64,000 bases of DNA from Alistipes sp. (lineage in GTDB: Bacteria > Bacteroidota > Bacteroidia > Bacteroidales > Rikenellaceae): NCBI GenBank assembly GCA_017483225.1, contig JAFULF010000002.1, positions 1-64,000 of the forward strand, given 5' to 3'. Below are positions 9,494-19,026 of the stretch, piece after piece (position 1 is the first letter of the stretch; each line of letters begins with the position of its first letter). The notes beneath the pieces were generated by a model. It did no database searches. It was given only the letters and a program-made list of their open reading frames with translations, and was not told where the DNA came from. A program made the translations under genes and the position numbers.

Positions 9494-9543
9494 AAGATGG
9501 TGGAAAACGAAGTTTTAACTTTGTTTTTTGCCATCTTTTTTGT
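9494..9543 (+). terminator. Terminator of the aroB-HAD transcript
   Basis: Outer arms AAGATGG (9494-9500) and CCATCTT (9531-9537) pair. An inner AAAAC (9504-9508) / GTTTT (9512-9516) stem sits inside, and a T run follows to 9543. The -33 element of the secA promoter lies in the hairpin. Confidence 0.6.
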
Positions 9544-9550
9544 ATCTTTG
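9520..9550 (+). promoter_or_regulatory. secA promoter, TTTG-N19-TATCTTTG
   Basis: TTTG at 9520-9523, then 19 nt, then TATCTTTG at 9543-9550: a full Bacteroidetes sigma-ABfr-type promoter. The secA ATG is 43 nt past the -7 box. Confidence 0.8.
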
Positions 9551-9593
9551 TGCGCATTGTGCGAATACTAAATTTAAGACAATTAAAAAAGTT

Positions 9594-12500
9594 ATGGATA
9601 TTTTATCAAGCGTAATCAAACTGCTGTTCGGCAGCAAGGCCGACAAAGACCGCAAGGAGGTAGAGCCTTACTTGCTCAAAATTAAGAATATATACCCATC
9701 TATCGCCGCTCTGTCGAATGACGAGCTGCGAGCACGCTCGGCCGCTTTGAAGCGCAAGATTGCCGACTTCATCGCCGAAGATGAGGCGCACATCGTAGCG
9801 CAGAAGGAGCGTTTGGAGAGTGCCGACATCTCCCTCTCGGAGAAGGAGAAGATATCGAAGGATATAGATACGACCATAAAGCGTATAGACGACAAAATCG
9901 AGAAGGTGCTCGACGAGATTCTTCCGGAGGCATTTGCTATTATGAAGGATACGGCACGCCGATTTGCCGAGAACGACACCGTAGAGGTTACCGCAAACGA
10001 TTTCGACCGCAACCTCGCCGCCGAGAAGGATTTCATAAACATTGAGGGCGACAAGGCGATATACTCCACTCACTGGACCGCCGGAGGTAACGACATCAAG
10101 TGGGATATGGTTCACTACGACGTGCAGTTGTTCGGTGGTGTAGTCCTGCACAAGGGTAAGATTGCCGAGATGGCTACGGGAGAGGGTAAGACACTCGTTG
10201 CTACCCTGCCGGTATTCCTCAACGCATTGGCAGGCAAGGGTGTACATATGGTCACTGTGAACGACTACCTCGCAAAGCGTGATGCCGAGTGGATGGGCCC
10301 TATGTACCAGTTCCACGGTCTGTCGGTGGATTGCATCGACTCCCACCAGCCGAACTCTGCGGCTCGTCGCAATGCCTACTTGGCCGACATCACTTTCGGT
10401 ACCAACAACGAGTACGGCTTCGACTACCTGCGTGACAATATGGCATCGTCGCCGGCCGACCTCGTACAGCGCAAGCACCACTTCGCCATCGTCGATGAGG
10501 TGGACTCCGTGCTCATCGACGATGCACGTACTCCGCTCATCATCTCCGGCCCCGTGCCAAAGGGCGAAGACCAGATGTTCGAGCAGTATTGCCCTGCCAT
10601 TCAGCACCTCTACGGCTTGCAGAAGGACTTTGTAACCAAGTTGGTTGCCGACTCCCGCACTCTGGCTGCCGAGGGCAAGATGGATGAGGCCGGTATCCTG
10701 ATGTACCGTGCCTACAAGGGTCTGCCGAAGTACAAGCCTCTGATTAAGTTTCTCTCGGAGCAGGGCATCAAGGTTCAGATGCAGAAGACCGAGAATATCT
10801 ATATGGCGGATAACAACCGCCGTATGCCGGAGATTACCGACGACCTCTTCTTCGTGATTGACGAGAAGATGAACTCGGTGGAGCTCACCGACAAGGGCCA
10901 CGAGGTACTCTCCCGCTACTTCAAGGAGGACGGCTTCTTCGTACTCCCCGATATCGGTGCCGAGATTGCCGAGTTGGAGAATCAGGGTCTCACCTTGGAG
11001 GAGAAGGCGCAGAAGAAGGATGAACTCATCCACGATTACTCCATCAAGTCGGAGCGTGTGCATACGGTCAACCAGTTGCTCAAAGCCTACTCTATGTTCG
11101 AGAAGGATGTCGAGTATGTGGTTATGGACAACAAGGTCAAGATTGTCGATGAGCAGACGGGTCGTATTCTCGACGGCCGCCGCTACTCGGACGGCCTGCA
11201 TCAGGCCATTGAGGCGAAGGAGCGTGTGAAGGTCGAGGCTGCAACGCAGACCTTTGCAACCATCACCCTCCAAAACTACTTCCGTATGTACCACAAACTC
11301 GGCGGTATGACCGGTACGGCAGAGACCGAGGCATCGGAGTTCTGGAACATCTATAAGCTCGATGTTGTCATCATACCTACCAACCGCCCTGTAATTCGTC
11401 ACGACAAGGACGACGTGATATACAAGACCAAGCGAGAGAAGTACAACGCCGTGATTGCAGAGGTTGCACGCCTCGTAGGCGAGGGTCGCCCCGTGCTGGT
11501 GGGTACTACCTCGGTAGAGGTGTCGGAGTTGCTCAGCCGTATGTTGCAGATTCGTGGTTTGAAGCACAACGTGCTCAACGCAAAGCAGCACCAGCGAGAG
11601 GCGCAGATTGTCGCCGAGGCGGGTCGTCCGGGACAGATTACCATCGCAACCAATATGGCGGGTCGTGGTACCGACATCAAGCTCTCGGAGGAGGTGAAGG
11701 CGGCAGGCGGTCTTGCCATCATCGGCACGGAGCGTCACGAGAGCCGTCGTGTGGACCGTCAGCTGCGAGGTCGAAGCGGCCGTCAGGGAGACCCGGGCTC
11801 TTCGCAGTTCTTCGTATCATTCGAGGATGACCTGATGCGTCTGTTCGGCTCCGACCGCATCGCCTCAATGATGGATAGAATGGGTATCCAGGAGGGCGAG
11901 GCTATTGAGTCCGGAATGATGTCGAAGGCCGTTGAGCGTGCGCAGAAGAAGGTCGAGGAGAACAACTTCGGCATCCGTAAGCGACTGCTCGAATATGATG
12001 ACGTGATGAACTCGCAACGTGAGGTTATCTACACACGCCGCCGTCACGCACTCTATGGCGAGCGCATCGAGATTGACCTCAACAACCTGATGTACGACTA
12101 TGCGGAGGCATTCCTCAACGAGCACGAGGGCGACGACTTCGAGTCGTTCAGCTTCGAGCTTATACGTGAGGTGGGTCTGCAACCTACATTCACAGAGGCG
12201 CAATACGAGAAGGCAAAGCGCAGCGAGATTGTCGAGATGATTGCCGCCGACTTGCAGGCACTCTTCGCTCGCCGTGCGAAGGCGGTGGCCGACACCGTGC
12301 GCCCTGTTATGACACGCATCTACGAGGAGCGCAAGGATAACCTCGAAGGCAATATCTACTTCCCGCTGACTAACGGACACCTCGGCTACAACGTGCCGGT
12401 GAATCTGCAAAAGTGCAAGGAGTCGGATGGCGCCGAGATATACAAGGTATTCTCGAAGGTGGTACTCTTCACGATGATTGACGACGCTTGGCGTGAGCAC

Positions 12501-12881
12501 CTGCGAGAGATGGACGAGTTGCGCCACAGCGTGCAGAATGCATCCTACGAACAGAAAGACCCGCTGCTTATCTATAAGTTCGAGTCGTTCAACCTCTTCG
12601 CCAAGATGTTGGAGAAGATTAACCGTGACGTTCTCGCCGTTCTGAACAAGGCGTATGTGCCTGTGCAGCAGCAGAATCCGGAGGCTATTCAGTCTGCCCG
12701 CCAGCAGAGAGCCAAGGTCGATGTGAATAAGTTGCAGGCATCACGTATGGCAGCAGCCGCAGCGGCAGGTCAGGGCGAGAAGAGCAAGCCTGCCCCTATT
12801 CAGGTAGAGAAGAAGGTGGGCCGCAACGACCCTTGCCCTTGCGGTAGCGGCAAGAAGTACAAGCACTGTCACGGAAAATAG
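9594..12881 (+). CDS. secA: Preprotein translocase ATPase SecA
   Basis: 1095 residues, longer than the E. coli protein as is usual in Bacteroidetes. Motor ATPase that drives preproteins through SecYEG at the inner membrane. Walker A is in [11 protein letters not shown] and the DEAD-like motif in [19 protein letters not shown]; the cross-linking domain, helicase domain 2 ([30 protein letters not shown]), wing and scaffold follow. The C-terminal zinc motif [14 protein letters not shown] (SecB or ribosome binding) ends the protein. The frame is open upstream, but the ATG at 9594 (MDILSS) follows the promoter at the right distance, so it is preferred. Confidence 0.97.
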   Translation: MDILSSVIKLLFGSKADKDRKEVEPYLLKIKNIYPSIAALSNDELRARSAALKRKIADFIAEDEAHIVAQKERLESADISLSEKEKISKDIDTTIKRIDDKIEKVLDEILPEAFAIMKDTARRFAENDTVEVTANDFDRNLAAEKDFINIEGDKAIYSTHWTAGGNDIKWDMVHYDVQLFGGVVLHKGKIAEMATGEGKTLVATLPVFLNALAGKGVHMVTVNDYLAKRDAEWMGPMYQFHGLSVDCIDSHQPNSAARRNAYLADITFGTNNEYGFDYLRDNMASSPADLVQRKHHFAIVDEVDSVLIDDARTPLIISGPVPKGEDQMFEQYCPAIQHLYGLQKDFVTKLVADSRTLAAEGKMDEAGILMYRAYKGLPKYKPLIKFLSEQGIKVQMQKTENIYMADNNRRMPEITDDLFFVIDEKMNSVELTDKGHEVLSRYFKEDGFFVLPDIGAEIAELENQGLTLEEKAQKKDELIHDYSIKSERVHTVNQLLKAYSMFEKDVEYVVMDNKVKIVDEQTGRILDGRRYSDGLHQAIEAKERVKVEAATQTFATITLQNYFRMYHKLGGMTGTAETEASEFWNIYKLDVVIIPTNRPVIRHDKDDVIYKTKREKYNAVIAEVARLVGEGRPVLVGTTSVEVSELLSRMLQIRGLKHNVLNAKQHQREAQIVAEAGRPGQITIATNMAGRGTDIKLSEEVKAAGGLAIIGTERHESRRVDRQLRGRSGRQGDPGSSQFFVSFEDDLMRLFGSDRIASMMDRMGIQEGEAIESGMMSKAVERAQKKVEENNFGIRKRLLEYDDVMNSQREVIYTRRRHALYGERIEIDLNNLMYDYAEAFLNEHEGDDFESFSFELIREVGLQPTFTEAQYEKAKRSEIVEMIAADLQALFARRAKAVADTVRPVMTRIYEERKDNLEGNIYFPLTNGHLGYNVPVNLQKCKESDGAEIYKVFSKVVLFTMIDDAWREHLREMDELRHSVQNASYEQKDPLLIYKFESFNLFAKMLEKINRDVLAVLNKAYVPVQQQNPEAIQSARQQRAKVDVNKLQASRMAAAAAAGQGEKSKPAPIQVEKKVGRNDPCPCGSGKKYKHCHGK

Positions 12882-12891
12882 AGATTCAGCT

Positions 12892-13326
12892 ATGGGAGCA
12901 TACGCAACAGAGAAACAGCGACAGCTGGATGTGCGCTATCTGAAAATGGCACGCATCTGGGCTGAAAATTCATATTGTGTCCGCCGTCAGGTTGGTGCGC
13001 TTATTGTTAAGGATAAGATGATTATCTCGGATGGCTACAATGGCACTCCGTCGGGCTTCGAGAATATCTGCGAGGACGAGATGGGCAAGACAAAGTCCTA
13101 CGTTCTGCACGCCGAGGCCAACGCCATAACCAAGGTAGCCAAGAGTGCAAACAACTGCGAGGGAGCAACGCTCTACATAACCGCTTCGCCGTGTCTGGAA
13201 TGTGCCAAACTAATCATTCAGGCAGGCATTCGCCGTGTGGTATATGGAGAAAACTACCGAAGCAACGAGGGTGTCGAGCTGTTGCAACGTGTCGGCATCG
13301 AGTGTTGCTTTGTAGAGGTGGAGTAG
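12892..13326 (+). CDS. dCMP deaminase family protein
   Basis: 144 residues, cytidine/deoxycytidylate deaminase superfamily. The zinc site is complete: HAE at 73-75 (H ligand and catalytic Glu) and PCLEC at 100-104 (two Cys ligands). Family members make dUMP from dCMP for dTTP synthesis; a ComEB-type annotation is also used. It is 10 nt after secA and probably on the same message. Confidence 0.93.
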   Translation: MGAYATEKQRQLDVRYLKMARIWAENSYCVRRQVGALIVKDKMIISDGYNGTPSGFENICEDEMGKTKSYVLHAEANAITKVAKSANNCEGATLYITASPCLECAKLIIQAGIRRVVYGENYRSNEGVELLQRVGIECCFVEVE

Positions 13327-13407
13327 CATCTCCGCCACAACCGATACAGACAACCCAGATTTGGTAACACTGACCTAACAATAAGAAACCTATAAAACCA
13401 GACCCGT

Positions 13408-15342
13408 ATGTCACGTATCAGAACTCTAATAAGGAAGTATCTCTTCGACCGCTATCTCTCCTCATTGGCGATAGCGGCGATAGATATTGCCGTAGCTGTC
13501 GTTTCGATATACCTCGTGCTGACGGCTATGCGCCTCGTTGTGCCCCATCTGGGCATAGACTTCCGCCAGAGTATGTTACTCGCTTCGATATCGGTCATAG
13601 CCTCGGCTATCTCGATATTGGTAGTAAAGACACACCACATCATCATTCGTCATACGACGATGTCCGACGTGCGCCATATCGCCATCGCTGCGCTCTTGAA
13701 GGAGGTACTCTTCGGAACGACGATGTCGCTGGCTCTGTCGATGCATCCGAAGGTTGTCATCACCATTGTCGTTCTCGACTTCTTCGTCCTCTTCTGCGGC
13801 GAGGTCTTCACCCGTATCTTTATGATACTCGTGTATGACCACATCAAGCAATCGACACTGGAAGATGAGGGGCGCAAGCGCATCTTCATCTATGGCACCG
13901 GCGACAAATCTACGGCGTTGAAGATGCGTTTGGAGAACTCGCCACACTACAAGGTGATGGGATTTATCCAGTATGGGGCTGTAACCGACCACACCACATT
14001 GCAGGGGCTGGGGGTCTTCTCCTTCCGAGATATGGACGAGGAGAGCCTGCGTGCCACGTTCAGCAGCTACGGCGTTGCCACGCTGCTCTTCCCGAACTAC
14101 GACACGCTTACCGAGGAGCGAGAGCGACTCGTGACGATATGTACGCATCTGCAAATCAAGATTCTTGTCGTGCCGCCTATCGACGAGGTGCACGAGGGTG
14201 TCCTGCCGCAGAATGCCATCCGTGAGATTCGCATCGAAGACCTGCTGGGCAGGGACGAGATAAAGATTTCGATGAAGGAGATTGTCGAGAACTTCCGCAA
14301 CAAGACGGTGCTCGTGACGGGTGCTGCCGGCTCGATAGGCTCGGAGTTGTGCCGTCAGTTAGGCGAGTTCGGCGTAAGTTCGCTCATTATGGTCGATAAT
14401 GCCGAGACCCCGATGCATAACATCCGCTTGGAGTTGGAGGAGCGGTACAAGGGGCTGGATATCCACCCTATCGTCGGCGATGTGCGCCACATCGAGCGAC
14501 TGCGCTACATCTTCTCCGCCTTCAAGCCGCAGGTGGTGTTCCACGCCGCAGCCTACAAGCACGTGCCTCTGATGGAGGAGAACCCGTGCGAGGCGGTGAT
14601 GGTAAATGTCATAGGCTCTCGCAACGTGGCCGATATGTGCGTAGAGCACAACGTAGATATGATGGTGATGATTTCGACCGATAAGGCCGTAAACCCTACC
14701 AACATAATGGGTTGCACGAAACGCTTGGCCGAGATTTACGTGCAGTCGCTGGGCAAGGCGGTTGCCGATGGAGGCATCGTCGGACACACGAAGTTCGTGA
14801 CCACACGCTTCGGCAACGTACTCGGCAGCAATGGCTCCGTGATACCTCGCTTCCGAGAGCAGATACTCAAAGGCGGGCCTGTGACGGTGACACATCCGGA
14901 GATTACCCGCTTCTTTATGACCATACCGGAGGCGTGCCGCTTGGTTATGGAGGCGGCAACGATGAGCCTCAACAACCGAATCTTCGTCTTCGATATGGGC
15001 CGCTCGATAAAGATTGTGGAGCTGGCCGAGAGGATAATTGAGTTGGCGGGCTTCAAGGTGGGCAGAGATATAAAGATTGAGTTCACGGGACTGCGCCCCG
15101 GCGAGAAGTTGTACGAGGAGGTGCTCTCCAACAAGGAGAACACGGAGGAGACCTCGCACGAGAAGATTCGTATTGCCCGTGTTCGTGAGTACGACCACTC
15201 GGAGGTTACGGATGCCGTAGCCCAACTTGAAGAGCAGGCTCGAAACATAAAGATTATTGATTTAGTAACAAATATGAAGAGAATAGTTCCCGAATTTAAG
15301 AGCAAGAACTCTCCACGATTCGAGGAGCTTGACAAACAATAA
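13408..15342 (+). CDS. CapD-like nucleoside-diphosphate-sugar 4,6-dehydratase/epimerase
   Basis: 644 residues. Four predicted membrane helices fill about residues 18-135, followed by a CoA-binding-like Rossmann region (about 145-270) and then a C-terminal SDR domain with VTGAAGSIGSE (about 301-311), STDKA (about 421-425) and MGCTKR (about 432-437). The last carries Met where the usual SDR Tyr is expected, as in FlaA1/PglF/WbpM-type UDP-GlcNAc 4,6-dehydratases. It is expected to act at the inner membrane in surface-polysaccharide or glycan precursor synthesis. The aminotransferase 12 nt downstream could act on the keto product, but it resembles amino-acid aminotransferases more, so that is unproven. 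Confidence 0.9.
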   Translation: MSRIRTLIRKYLFDRYLSSLAIAAIDIAVAVVSIYLVLTAMRLVVPHLGIDFRQSMLLASISVIASAISILVVKTHHIIIRHTTMSDVRHIAIAALLKEVLFGTTMSLALSMHPKVVITIVVLDFFVLFCGEVFTRIFMILVYDHIKQSTLEDEGRKRIFIYGTGDKSTALKMRLENSPHYKVMGFIQYGAVTDHTTLQGLGVFSFRDMDEESLRATFSSYGVATLLFPNYDTLTEERERLVTICTHLQIKILVVPPIDEVHEGVLPQNAIREIRIEDLLGRDEIKISMKEIVENFRNKTVLVTGAAGSIGSELCRQLGEFGVSSLIMVDNAETPMHNIRLELEERYKGLDIHPIVGDVRHIERLRYIFSAFKPQVVFHAAAYKHVPLMEENPCEAVMVNVIGSRNVADMCVEHNVDMMVMISTDKAVNPTNIMGCTKRLAEIYVQSLGKAVADGGIVGHTKFVTTRFGNVLGSNGSVIPRFREQILKGGPVTVTHPEITRFFMTIPEACRLVMEAATMSLNNRIFVFDMGRSIKIVELAERIIELAGFKVGRDIKIEFTGLRPGEKLYEEVLSNKENTEETSHEKIRIARVREYDHSEVTDAVAQLEEQARNIKIIDLVTNMKRIVPEFKSKNSPRFEELDKQ

Positions 15343-15354
15343 AGAAAGAAGCCT

Positions 15355-16557
15355 ATGCCAAAGATTTCGGAACGTGCGATACTTATGCCGGCATCCCCAA
15401 TCCGCCGACTCGCACCTCTTGCCGAGGAGGCGAAACGCCGAGGCACGAAGATATACCATCTGAATATCGGACAGCCCGACATCGAGTCGCCGCAGGAGGG
15501 TCTGGATGCCCTGAAACATATCGACCGCAAGATTTTGGAGTATAGTCCGAGTGACGGCTTCCTCTCACTGCGAGAGAAGCTGGTGGGCTACTACGACCAA
15601 TACCAGATAAAGCTCTCACCCGAAGATATCATCGTCACATCGGGAGGCTCGGAGGCGGTGCTGTTCGCCTTTATGTCGTGCCTAAACCCCGGCGATGAGA
15701 TTATCGTGCCGGAGCCTGCATACGCCAACTATATGGCCTTTGCAATCTCCGCAGGAGCGGTCATCCGTCCCATAACATCGACCATTGACGACGGCTTTGC
15801 ACTGCCGGAGATAGAGCGATTCGAGGAGCTTATCAACGAGCGCACACGAGGCATCCTGATTTGCAACCCGAACAACCCTACGGGCTACCTCTACACCCGC
15901 AAGGAGATGAATCGCATACGTGACTTGGTGAAGAAGCACGACCTGTTCCTCTTCTCCGACGAGGTATATCGTGAGTTCATCTACACCGGCTCGCCCTACA
16001 TCTCCGCCTGCCACTTGGAGGGCATCGAGGAGAATGTCGTGCTGATAGACTCCGTGTCGAAGCGTTACTCCGAGTGCGGCATCCGCATCGGAGCCCTCAT
16101 AACCAAGAACAGGACCCTGCGCAAGGCGGTGATGAAGTTCTGCCAGGCCCGACTGAGTCCTCCGCTGCTTGGTCAGATTGTTGCCGAGGCATCACTGGAT
16201 GCCCCACGCTCATACGCAATCCACACATACGAGGAGTACATCAACCGCCGCAACTGCCTCATCGACGAGCTGAACAAGATTCCGGGCGTATATTCGCCGA
16301 TACCTATGGGCGCCTTCTACACCGTTGCACGTCTGCCTATCGATGACAGCGAGCGATTCTGCGAGTGGTGCCTTAAAGAGTTCGAGTGGGAGGATTCGAC
16401 CATTATGCTTGCACCCGCCTCCGGATTCTACTCCGACCCCAATATGGGCAACGACGAGGTGCGCATAGCATACGTGTTGGAGCGTGACCAGCTACGCAAG
16501 GCTATACGTGTGCTGGGCAAGGCATTGGAGGCCTATCCGGGCAGAACCTGCAAATAG
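15355..16557 (+). CDS. PLP-dependent class I/II aminotransferase
   Basis: 400 residues, fold-type I. NIGQPDIESP (substrate entry), TSGGSEAV (PLP phosphate), NPNNPTG, FLFSDEVYREF (PLP ring Asp and Tyr), and the Schiff-base Lys236 in SVSKRYSECGIRIG are all seen. Closest in character to aspartate/aromatic aminotransferases. The amino donor and acceptor are not deducible. It lies between a dehydratase gene (12-nt gap) and a nucleotidyltransferase gene (11-nt gap), so a single operon is likely. Confidence 0.9.
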   Translation: MPKISERAILMPASPIRRLAPLAEEAKRRGTKIYHLNIGQPDIESPQEGLDALKHIDRKILEYSPSDGFLSLREKLVGYYDQYQIKLSPEDIIVTSGGSEAVLFAFMSCLNPGDEIIVPEPAYANYMAFAISAGAVIRPITSTIDDGFALPEIERFEELINERTRGILICNPNNPTGYLYTRKEMNRIRDLVKKHDLFLFSDEVYREFIYTGSPYISACHLEGIEENVVLIDSVSKRYSECGIRIGALITKNRTLRKAVMKFCQARLSPPLLGQIVAEASLDAPRSYAIHTYEEYINRRNCLIDELNKIPGVYSPIPMGAFYTVARLPIDDSERFCEWCLKEFEWEDSTIMLAPASGFYSDPNMGNDEVRIAYVLERDQLRKAIRVLGKALEAYPGRTCK

Positions 16558-16568
16558 AGAGGCGGCGA

Positions 16569-17660
16569 ATGAGAAGAGGTGGCGACATAATCTCACGCAT
16601 ACTCCGCTATGCACTATGGGGTGATGACTCGATGCTCGACAGAGAGCTCTTCGCCTCGCTTGGTGCCGAGGAGTGGAACGAGGTGCACTCGCTCGCTCTG
16701 CGTCAAGGTGTGGTCGCCATAGTACTCGACGGAATCATCGGTGCCGACCTGCCCATACCGAGAGGCTCCAAGATGCGCTTCATCTCCTCGACTGACAAGT
16801 TGGAGAAGGGGTATCGTCTGAGGCGCCGTCTGGCCGAGGGGCTGGCAAAGAGTTACCGCTCGGCAGGGATTGAGATGATGATACTCAAAGGCATAGGACT
16901 CTCGCTACTCTACCCCGTGCCGGAGCATCGCCCTTGTAGCGACATCGACATCTACCTGATGGGGAAGCAGCGTGAGGGCGACGACCTCCTGCGCCGGAAG
17001 TATGGCGTAGAGATTAACGAGGGGCACCATCACCACACGGTGTTTCATTTGAAAGGGGTGCTCGTGGAGAACCACTACGACTTTATCGAGGCACACTCAC
17101 GCCGCTCGAAGGCTCGCTTGGAGGAGTACCTCAAAGAGTTGTCTGCCACGGAGCAGCCTCTGCGTGGCAAGCTGCAAGCGGAAGAGTACCTGCAACCGGC
17201 ACCAAATCTCAATGCCCTATTCCTGACCCTCCACTCGGCAGACCACTTTGCCGCCGAGAATATCTCCATACGCCACATCACCGACTGGGCGATGTTTCTG
17301 CGCAGGTACCACTCGGAGGTTGATTGGCAGAGGCTCTACGCCCTTGCCGACGAGTTCGGATTCAGGAGTTTCCTCGACGTGATAAACACCATAGCCATTA
17401 TATATATAGGTATGCCGAAGGAGTATGCCCCATCGACCACCTCCGACACAGCACTTGTGGAGCGGGCGTGGGAGGATTCGTTGCAATACAAACTGACACG
17501 CATACCGAAAAACTTTGTGCTTGGATGGCTCTACCGCCTGCGTCGTCGCTATCGCAACGGCTGGAAGCGTCAAATGATTGCCTCCGACAGCGCAATATCG
17601 GCATTCATCTACTCGATAGTATCGCACGTGGTGCATCCGAAGATATTTCGACATCTCTAA
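16569..17660 (+). CDS. Nucleotidyltransferase-fold protein (PF14907-like)
   Basis: 363 residues resembling the uncharacterised nucleotidyltransferase family PF14907. The motif LKGIGLSLLYP...RPCSDIDIYL (about 100-129) has the paired acidic residues of the nucleotidyltransferase fold (SDIDIY). A long helical region follows. No signal or membrane segment is clear. The biochemical role is unknown; in many bacteria relatives sit in polysaccharide clusters, which fits the CapD-like gene two places upstream. A hairpin terminator lies 4 nt after the stop. Confidence 0.75.
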   Translation: MRRGGDIISRILRYALWGDDSMLDRELFASLGAEEWNEVHSLALRQGVVAIVLDGIIGADLPIPRGSKMRFISSTDKLEKGYRLRRRLAEGLAKSYRSAGIEMMILKGIGLSLLYPVPEHRPCSDIDIYLMGKQREGDDLLRRKYGVEINEGHHHHTVFHLKGVLVENHYDFIEAHSRRSKARLEEYLKELSATEQPLRGKLQAEEYLQPAPNLNALFLTLHSADHFAAENISIRHITDWAMFLRRYHSEVDWQRLYALADEFGFRSFLDVINTIAIIYIGMPKEYAPSTTSDTALVERAWEDSLQYKLTRIPKNFVLGWLYRLRRRYRNGWKRQMIASDSAISAFIYSIVSHVVHPKIFRHL

Positions 17661-17663
17661 AAC

Positions 17664-17702
17664 AGTAGAGTCTGCCTAACGCCCTGTTAGACAGACTCTA
17701 CT
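17664..17702. terminator. Bidirectional hairpin terminator
   Basis: AGTAGAGTCTG (17664-17674) pairs with CAGACTCTACT (17692-17702), continued by CTAAC/GTTAG after one C-A mismatch, around a GCCCT loop. It separates two convergent genes and can serve both. Confidence 0.8.
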
Positions 17703-17720
17703 ACTTTACCCCCGCCAATA

Positions 17721-18218
17721 TTAGAATGGCAGGTCGTCAGGGTCTGATGCCGGTACCGGTGCCACTACGGGAGCAGGCTCCTGCACGGGTGCTGCTGCCG
17801 GTGCGCTCTGGTACTGAGGCTGTTGCGGCTGCTGGAACTGCTGCGCAGGTGCGCTCTGTGGCGCATAACCTCCCTGCTGTGCCCCCTCCGAGCGACGGCC
17901 GAGCAACTTCATCTCATTGGCAACAATCTCCGTAGCGTAGTGCTTCTGATTATTGCTATCGGTCCAATCACGAGTGCGCAACGAGCCCTCTATATAGAGT
18001 TGGCTACCCTTGCGAACATACTTATCCGCAACATCCGCCAAGCCTCGCCACATAGTCACCGTGTGCCACTCGGTCTGCTCGGTGGTCTCATTTGTCTGTC
18101 GGTTGAAGATACGCTCCGTTGTAGCCAAGCGCAGACGTGCCACCTTAACACCCGTCTCCAAAGTACGGATTTCAGGGTCCTGGCCAACATTACCAACCAA
18201 TATTACCTTGTTAATCAT
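17721..18218 (-). CDS. ssb: Single-stranded DNA-binding protein
   Basis: 165 residues. OB-fold domain at about 1-107 (INKVILVGNVGQDPEIR at the start, ERIFNRQTNETTEQTEWHTV, YIEGSLRTRDW), then a Gln/Pro/Ala-rich linker and the acidic tip DPDDLPF that recruits SSB partners. Acts in replication, recombination and repair. The upstream gene, punA-type, ends 4 nt before the start. Confidence 0.96.
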   Translation of the reverse strand: MINKVILVGNVGQDPEIRTLETGVKVARLRLATTERIFNRQTNETTEQTEWHTVTMWRGLADVADKYVRKGSQLYIEGSLRTRDWTDSNNQKHYATEIVANEMKLLGRRSEGAQQGGYAPQSAPAQQFQQPQQPQYQSAPAAAPVQEPAPVVAPVPASDPDDLPF

Positions 18219-18222
18219 ATCG

Positions 18223-19026
18223 TTATAGTGTTTTTATCAATTCAACAAAGAGTCTGCCCATACGCAGCCCCGCCTTACGACCCTGCGCCTGCACATCCTC
18301 GTGGTCGCCCTTCACGTCGCTCAAACCGCAGTTGGTGATGACCGACATACCAAACACCGGGATACCCATATGGCGAGCCACAATAACCTCCGGCACGGTG
18401 GACATACCCACAGCATCGCCACCAATAGCCTTGAAGTAGCGGTACTCGGCCTGCGTCTCGAAGGTTGGGCCCGTAGTGCCGACATAGACTCCATATTGGA
18501 GTTTTATGTTCTCACGCTCGGCAATCGCCGTAGCCTTGGCTCTGACTGCCGAACTATAACAGTCGTGCATATCGGGGAATCGAGGTCCGAACTTATCGAG
18601 GTTCTTGCCGATAAGAGGGTTAGGCAGAAGGTTGATATGGTCGGTGATGACCATCAGGTCGCCAACGCAGAACGAGGTGTTCACACCACCCGCAGCATTC
18701 GACACGAAGAGGTATTTGATGCCGAGCAACGAGAGCACTCGCACCGGAAAGGTCACCTGCTGCATCGTATATCCCTCGTAGTAGTGGAAACGTCCCTGCA
18801 TAGCCACTACTCGGCGACCCTCGATAGTACCGAATATCAGGCGGCCCTTATGCCCCTCGACGGTCGAAACGGGCATATTGGGAATATCCGAGTACTCTAT
18901 AACCTTATAGGGGGTGATATTATCCGCAAAGTCGCCGAGTCCCGTACCGAGAATCACGGCCACCTCCGGCTGAAAATCGGAGGTCGCACTACGCAGATAA
19001 TCAACGGCAGTCAAAATCTTATCCAT
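18223..19026 (-). CDS. Purine-nucleoside phosphorylase
   Basis: 267 residues, low-molecular-mass trimeric PNP family. It splits purine nucleosides with phosphate in salvage. Family motifs: LGTGLGDFAD (phosphate loop), GHKGRLIFG, MQGRFHYYEGY, NAAGGVN, GPTFETQAEYR and GMSTVPEVIVARH. Cytoplasmic. Its ATG overlaps the lpxK stop by one base, and ssb follows 4 nt later, so the three genes form one tight operon with unrelated functions. Confidence 0.93.
   Translation of the reverse strand: MDKILTAVDYLRSATSDFQPEVAVILGTGLGDFADNITPYKVIEYSDIPNMPVSTVEGHKGRLIFGTIEGRRVVAMQGRFHYYEGYTMQQVTFPVRVLSLLGIKYLFVSNAAGGVNTSFCVGDLMVITDHINLLPNPLIGKNLDKFGPRFPDMHDCYSSAVRAKATAIAERENIKLQYGVYVGTTGPTFETQAEYRYFKAIGGDAVGMSTVPEVIVARHMGIPVFGMSVITNCGLSDVKGDHEDVQAQGRKAGLRMGRLFVELIKTL

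Noticed and set aside
9606-11738. Very long minus-strand open frame (710 codons) opposite secA
   Set aside because: It lies entirely antisense to the well-conserved secA; it is His/Leu/Val-rich without any domain, a normal by-product of GC-rich codon bias on the opposite strand.
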